Assembly: GCA_964550165.1 (NCBI GenBank)
Contig: CAZJYC010000017.1
Location: 1-44,715 of the forward strand
Length of the DNA: 44,715 bases
Direction: 5' to 3'
Source of the DNA: CAZJYC01 sp964550165
GTDB lineage: Bacteria; Acidobacteriota; Aminicenantia; Aminicenantales; Aminicenantaceae
Of the stretch, positions 41,288 through 44,715 are shown piece by piece. Each line of letters opens with the position of its first letter. Within the stretch, counting starts at the first letter, position 1. The translations under genes were made by a program, and so were the position numbers. The notes under the pieces were generated by a model. The model made no database searches, was not told the origin of the DNA, and was given only the letters and a program-made list of their open reading frames with translations.

Positions 41288-42184
41288 ATGTTTAAATTAA
41301 AAGGATTTAAGCCGAGGCTAATAATATTTTCTCTATTATTAATTGTAATTTTTAGCCATTGCACTAGGAAAATTTATGTGAGGCAGCTTCCCTCTTTTTC
41401 TCCAGAAAGAATGAACAACATTGCCATTATTATAGATTTCACTTCTGTGAAGGGAGATACTATTAATATTAACAGAAGTAAAGAGTTAGGTGATAAATTG
41501 GTGACGGAAATATCTCGACAATTAAAAGCAAAAAAATATGTGCTAGCTAACCGGCAACTAACATCGGTAGGTCTGTATTTTGAGGATCAAAAAAAAGTAT
41601 TAAACGAGAGCAGAAAAAATTCTATAAGCGAACCGCCAATTTATTTAGAAAAAGATATTAACCAAGATGTATGGCTGAAAGAGGCATTAATTTCGTCGTT
41701 TAAGGAGGTAGACAGAGTAATAAAGCCCTACAAAGGCAAAAAAGTAAAAGAAGAATTTTTATATACAACAGATGTTTCCATAGGAGAAAATTCCAGATTA
41801 TTGGGGCAATACTTTAATGCAGATACATTATTATTTTTATATGCTTGGGAAACAAAACAAACGGATGCTGCTAAATATGCTTATTCTCTTGGATATGCTG
41901 TGGGAATGGGATTGGGTGGAGCTTTAACGGCAGGATTGTACAAAACTTATTATTATAAACCCGATCCATTGACATTCGCAGGGATCTACGCTGCTGCTGG
42001 ATTCATTACTTCATTAACAATGGAGCCTGATGCTTATACGGCTGGATGTGGTGTGATTATAGAAGCAGAATCAGGGAAGGCAACATGGTACAACTTTTCT
42101 CATTGGGCTTCAGGCGGTATAGGGGGAAATCGAATCGGAAGACTAGCAAAAGATTTGTTAAAAAAATTGCCTGAGAAAAGATAA
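41288..42184 (+). CDS. Lipoprotein of unknown function, A+T-rich
   Basis: 298 residues, ATG 41288 with GGAGGAG upstream. Signal peptide with lipobox IFSHC (Cys25). The middle (about 45-180) resembles a nucleotide- or protein-binding alpha/beta fold (MNNIAIIIDFTSVKGD), and near 215-250 there are Gly/Ala-rich hydrophobic segments (GYAVGMGLGGALTAGLY, FAGIYAAAGFITSL) that could insert into a membrane. Loosely similar to GNA1162-type lipoproteins, but this is not certain. Codon use is clearly A+T-rich compared with neighbours, which points to transfer. Confidence 0.65.
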   Translation: MFKLKGFKPRLIIFSLLLIVIFSHCTRKIYVRQLPSFSPERMNNIAIIIDFTSVKGDTININRSKELGDKLVTEISRQLKAKKYVLANRQLTSVGLYFEDQKKVLNESRKNSISEPPIYLEKDINQDVWLKEALISSFKEVDRVIKPYKGKKVKEEFLYTTDVSIGENSRLLGQYFNADTLLFLYAWETKQTDAAKYAYSLGYAVGMGLGGALTAGLYKTYYYKPDPLTFAGIYAAAGFITSLTMEPDAYTAGCGVIIEAESGKATWYNFSHWASGGIGGNRIGRLAKDLLKKLPEKR

Positions 42185-42314
42185 AGGGAAAGAAGAGAAA
42201 AAAGACCTCTGAAATTTTCTTAAAAATAATAGGAATTCGATTCCAGATACCTGGACAAAGCTGTTGTGGTCAAATAGAAAGCATAATAATGAGTCGCCCG
42301 TATCAACTCATATT

Positions 42315-42401
42315 TTATTTCCGCGAAAAGTGGCGGTAGAGATAGAAAGTCAAAATAACGCTGATGGCCAATACAATTAAGGGAGCCCAGATACCAACCA
42401 T
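42315..42401 (-). CDS. 28-residue membrane peptide in the symporter operon
   Basis: ATG 42401 with AAGGA seven bases upstream, two bases after the stop of the preceding small gene. The product MVGIWAPLIVLAISVILTFY followed by LYRHFSRK is a single membrane helix with a basic cytoplasmic tail. It fits the class of symporter small accessory proteins found beside SSS genes. Tight spacing and a ribosome binding site make it likely real. Confidence 0.6.
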   Translation of the reverse strand: MVGIWAPLIVLAISVILTFYLYRHFSRK

Positions 42402-42403
42402 TG

Positions 42404-42520
42404 CTATTCCTTTTTGCCTTTATGCTTTTTTCTGTAAGAAAAATAAGCCAGCAGAAGGCCTAAAAAAGAGAATAAATAGGCGATGGACATGCCGATAACA
42501 ACTGAAAGGCTTTGATTCAT
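42404..42520 (-). CDS. 38-residue membrane peptide in the symporter operon
   Basis: ATG 42520 with GGGAGGA upstream, one base after the stop of the 96-residue gene. One long membrane helix (MNQSLSVVIGMSIAYLFSFL, then GLLLAYF) ends in SYRKKHKGKKE, a strongly basic tail. Ends in TAG. Probably a small accessory subunit for the symporter encoded upstream. Confidence 0.65.
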   Translation of the reverse strand: MNQSLSVVIGMSIAYLFSFLGLLLAYFSYRKKHKGKKE

Positions 42521-42521
42521 C

Positions 42522-42812
42522 TTATTCCTCCCACCTCGCGATTTTCTCCAAATCCTCAAGGTATTCCTTCTGCTTATGCTCATAATCCTCTGAAATGGCC
42601 TTGAGCTTGGGATCGATGATTTTGAGCATCACCACGAGCAGAAAAATGCCTGCGCCTAGAATAACCCAGCCATACCAGAGCAAGAGCAGGCTTAAGGCCA
42701 GCCCTACGGCTAAAAGAACATAGACCAGCGGAGAGAGAACAAAGGTGATGTAATCTTCTTTTGTCCACTGGTCTGCTTCCTGAGGTGTCCAAGTCTTTTT
42801 TATCCAAGCCAT
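42522..42812 (-). CDS. 96-residue membrane protein in the symporter operon
   Basis: ATG 42812 with GGAGG upstream; it begins one base after the symporter stop. The N-terminus is hydrophilic (WTPQEADQWTKEDYITF), then two membrane helices (about 27-46 and 48-66) and a charged coiled-coil-like tail (KAISEDYEHKQKEYLEDLEK). I know no function. Its place between an SSS symporter and two single-helix peptides suggests a subunit or regulator of transport. Confidence 0.75.
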   Translation of the reverse strand: MAWIKKTWTPQEADQWTKEDYITFVLSPLVYVLLAVGLALSLLLLWYGWVILGAGIFLLVVMLKIIDPKLKAISEDYEHKQKEYLEDLEKIARWEE

Positions 42813-42813
42813 C

Positions 42814-44412
42814 TCAGTTCCCTCCTCCGCTTGATTGGCTGCTCGAAAGCAGAAGCCCCCTTCTTATGGCCTCCTCCCTTACCGGCTTCCACCAGCCCAG
42901 CGGCCTGGACATGACATAGTATTTGACCAGGCGGTCCATATCTTCAGGCTTGGTGAGAAAAGTCAGAGGGATATAGACCATAGCTCCCAGAACCATCATG
43001 ATCCAGAACTGGAGATAATCGGGAAGCGAAGGAATGACATGAAATTCAGGTAAAACCCAGACGATGAGCCAGCTCAAGCCGAGATTAGCAATCCACGAGG
43101 AAAGGTATCCCCAGGAATTGAAGCGCCACCAGACGACCTGAAGGATGGATGGCAGCCAGATGCCGGCAGCCATGATCCAGAGAGCAAAGATGAGCCACTG
43201 GGTTATCTCCTTCATCATCGACCCGTAAAGAAATGAACCGAGCAAAAGAACGAGAGTCGAAATCCGGCCAACCCAGACAAGCTCTCTCTCGCCCGCCTTA
43301 GGCCTCAAGTAATGCTGGTAGAGGTCCCGCGTGGCATAGGATGCGCCGAGGTTAAGGTGAGTGGCGATGGTTGAGATATGGATGGCGACGATGGCCGCAA
43401 AGAAAAATCCCACCATCCCGACTGGCAAAATCTCAAACCCGAACCTGTACCAGGCCATCTCGTATTCTGCGGTGGATTGAATTTGAGGATAGAGCGAGAA
43501 AAAGGCAAGGATAGCCACCGCCCAGAGGGAGTTACGTGCCACAATCAGCGCCGACCCTGCCCAGATGCTGTAACTCGCATCGCGCACAGTCCGGGCTGAC
43601 TGGATGCGCTGGGCTTCTGGATACCAGTCGATGGATGTTCCCATGCCGAAGCCGCCGATAATGGCGATGACCAGCATGGTCAGAAACCAGACAAGGGGAA
43701 AATCGCCGGAAGTGAGTCCGGTGAAAGCGAAAGGATTCAATCGCCAGCTTTGCCCCAGAGAGCTCAGCTTGGCCATGATCGCCTGGGGCCCGCCGGCAGC
43801 CGAAATGCCCCATACGGAAACGAGGACGATGACGGAAAAGGCGATGACACCCTGCTGGAAATCCGCCATGACCACTCCCCAGTAGCCGGAAGCTAAAACA
43901 TAAATGGCACAGAGCGAAGAGAAGAGAGTCAATCCCAGCCACTCGGGCCAGTTAAAAACATAATGGCAGACCTTGCCCATGGCGATTCCCACCCAGCCGA
44001 GGACAAACATGTTCATGAACACCTGCCAGCCGGCAATCCATCCCCGCAAAAGCTCTGCGCCCATTCCGGAAAAGCGGAGAGTCTGCCATTCGGCCTGGGT
44101 GTAGGCCAGCGAGCGGCGGAAGATTCTGGTAGAAGCAAAGGCAGAGATCGCGCACCAGGCCGAAAAAAAGGTATACCAGATTCCTCTTAATCCATACTTA
44201 TAGATCACTCCGCTGACCCAAATCGGCGTGTCTGTTGCGGTGTGGGTGGCATAGACTGAGGACGCAGGCAGCCACCAGGGTAGCCCGCGGCCGGCCAGGA
44301 AAAAATCCGCCATCGACCTCTTGCCCAGCCTGTAGAAGAGAATGCCGCAGACAAACATGATAGCAACATAGACGACAAGCCAAAGCCAATCCAGGAATTT
44401 AAAGACAATCAT
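42814..44412 (-). CDS. Sodium:solute symporter (SSS family), second
   Basis: 532 residues with about 13 membrane helices. The opening (WLWLVVYVAIMFVCGILFY, then MADFFLAGRGLPWW) is typical for SSS, and AIVAIHISTIATHLNLGASY corresponds to the conserved sodium-site helix. Weak ribosome binding site AGAGGT. First gene of a four-gene operon with three small membrane proteins. It is only distantly like the symporter at 15173. Substrate unknown; the deleted GH127-like gene nearby hints at sugars. Confidence 0.92.
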   Translation of the reverse strand: MIVFKFLDWLWLVVYVAIMFVCGILFYRLGKRSMADFFLAGRGLPWWLPASSVYATHTATDTPIWVSGVIYKYGLRGIWYTFFSAWCAISAFASTRIFRRSLAYTQAEWQTLRFSGMGAELLRGWIAGWQVFMNMFVLGWVGIAMGKVCHYVFNWPEWLGLTLFSSLCAIYVLASGYWGVVMADFQQGVIAFSVIVLVSVWGISAAGGPQAIMAKLSSLGQSWRLNPFAFTGLTSGDFPLVWFLTMLVIAIIGGFGMGTSIDWYPEAQRIQSARTVRDASYSIWAGSALIVARNSLWAVAILAFFSLYPQIQSTAEYEMAWYRFGFEILPVGMVGFFFAAIVAIHISTIATHLNLGASYATRDLYQHYLRPKAGERELVWVGRISTLVLLLGSFLYGSMMKEITQWLIFALWIMAAGIWLPSILQVVWWRFNSWGYLSSWIANLGLSWLIVWVLPEFHVIPSLPDYLQFWIMMVLGAMVYIPLTFLTKPEDMDRLVKYYVMSRPLGWWKPVREEAIRRGLLLSSSQSSGGGN

Positions 44413-44640
44413 ACCTGACCTCTTTTGGTGGAAGACACGCCAGTTATATATAACAAGTATTTTTATTTTTCCAGTTTATTGTTTCTTTTAAAAACCGAGG
44501 AGTTAGCAGCGATTTGATTGCAGGAATGAAGTGCGCGAAAAAAGTGACAGATTTTATTGGATTCCTTCGTCGCCCCTCTGGAGCAAGACCTTTCGATGAC
44601 AACAAACCATCTCTTCTTGGAGCAATATTATTTGATTCTA
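44413..44640. other. Intergenic stretch before the edge repeat
   Basis: No gene. The GATTTTATTGGATTCCTTCG stretch near 44551 is of the kind found in scattered intergenic repeats. Nothing else seen. Confidence 0.35.
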
Positions 44641-44715
44641 TTCCATTTTGTGGGGCTTGCTTGAAAGCCTCTCCAGAATGGCCTCGCTCCCCTTCAGGTT
44701 TTTAACGCCGTTCCC
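44641..44715. repeat. MITE-like element, left part, cut by window edge
   Basis: Starts with the same TTCCATTTTGTG end as 16955 and matches 16955-17029 over the full 75 bases with about a dozen differences, up to TTTTTAACGCCGTTCCC at the edge. Confidence 0.75.

Overview
The window looks like part of a scaffold from an uncultivated Acidobacteriota-like bacterium; Candidatus Aminicenantes fits best, but this is inference. The reasons are moderate GC, many exported glycoside hydrolases beside sodium:solute symporters, an HTH-TolB-TPR regulator, a PadR-HAAS pair, 6-bladed beta-propeller lipoproteins and periplasmic molybdenum hydroxylases. TAG, TAA and TGA all end ordinary genes, so the code looks standard. 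Two runs of N (2754-2763 and 13652-13751) are assembly gaps. No rRNA, tRNA or CRISPR array was seen.

Left end (1-2753) is clearly richer in A+T than the rest and lies left of the first gap. It holds the 3' end of a TcmP-like gene, a radical SAM gene, and a HEPN-domain protein split by an in-frame amber codon. This looks like an accessory, possibly defence-type, islet. From 2764 to about 17 kb come an IS91-family transposase relic, an AmmeMemoRadiSam-type radical SAM enzyme, an exported esterase/peptidase-like hydrolase, a VapBC-type toxin-antitoxin pair, an exported beta-mannosidase, an exported GH36-like glycosidase, a tandem repeat carrying promoter-like sequence, and a ceramidase-domain hydrolase followed by a symporter. 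Together these suggest glycan or glycoconjugate breakdown with uptake of the products.

From 17.3 to 26.8 kb there is a regulator with its own good promoter, a small Cys-rich peptide, and one apparent operon. That operon holds a membrane protein, a three-subunit PaoABC-like molybdenum hydroxylase and a two-subunit IorAB-like molybdenum hydroxylase, and it ends at a perfect terminator hairpin. Matching maturation genes (MocA-like cytidylyltransferase, XdhC, a THEP1-type NTPase) lie at 33.8-36.2 kb.

From 26.8 to 33.8 kb lies a graveyard: three copies of the mocA-like gene in different states of decay, a broken C69 dipeptidase, a frameshifted unknown gene, an IS110 left end with hairpins, a second IS91 relic, a REP-like hairpin and a HAAS gene with two frameshifts. 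Intact genes among them are a DUF202 protein, an SLC13 permease, PadR and a lipoprotein. The right part (36-44.7 kb) has a 5'-nucleotidase, an RRM protein, a GH127-like gene with its middle deleted, a beta-propeller lipoprotein, an A+T-rich lipoprotein, and a symporter operon with three small membrane proteins, two of which are only 28 and 38 residues. A MITE-like element with perfect 12-bp inverted ends sits at 16955-17202; related pieces occur at 13455 and at the right edge.
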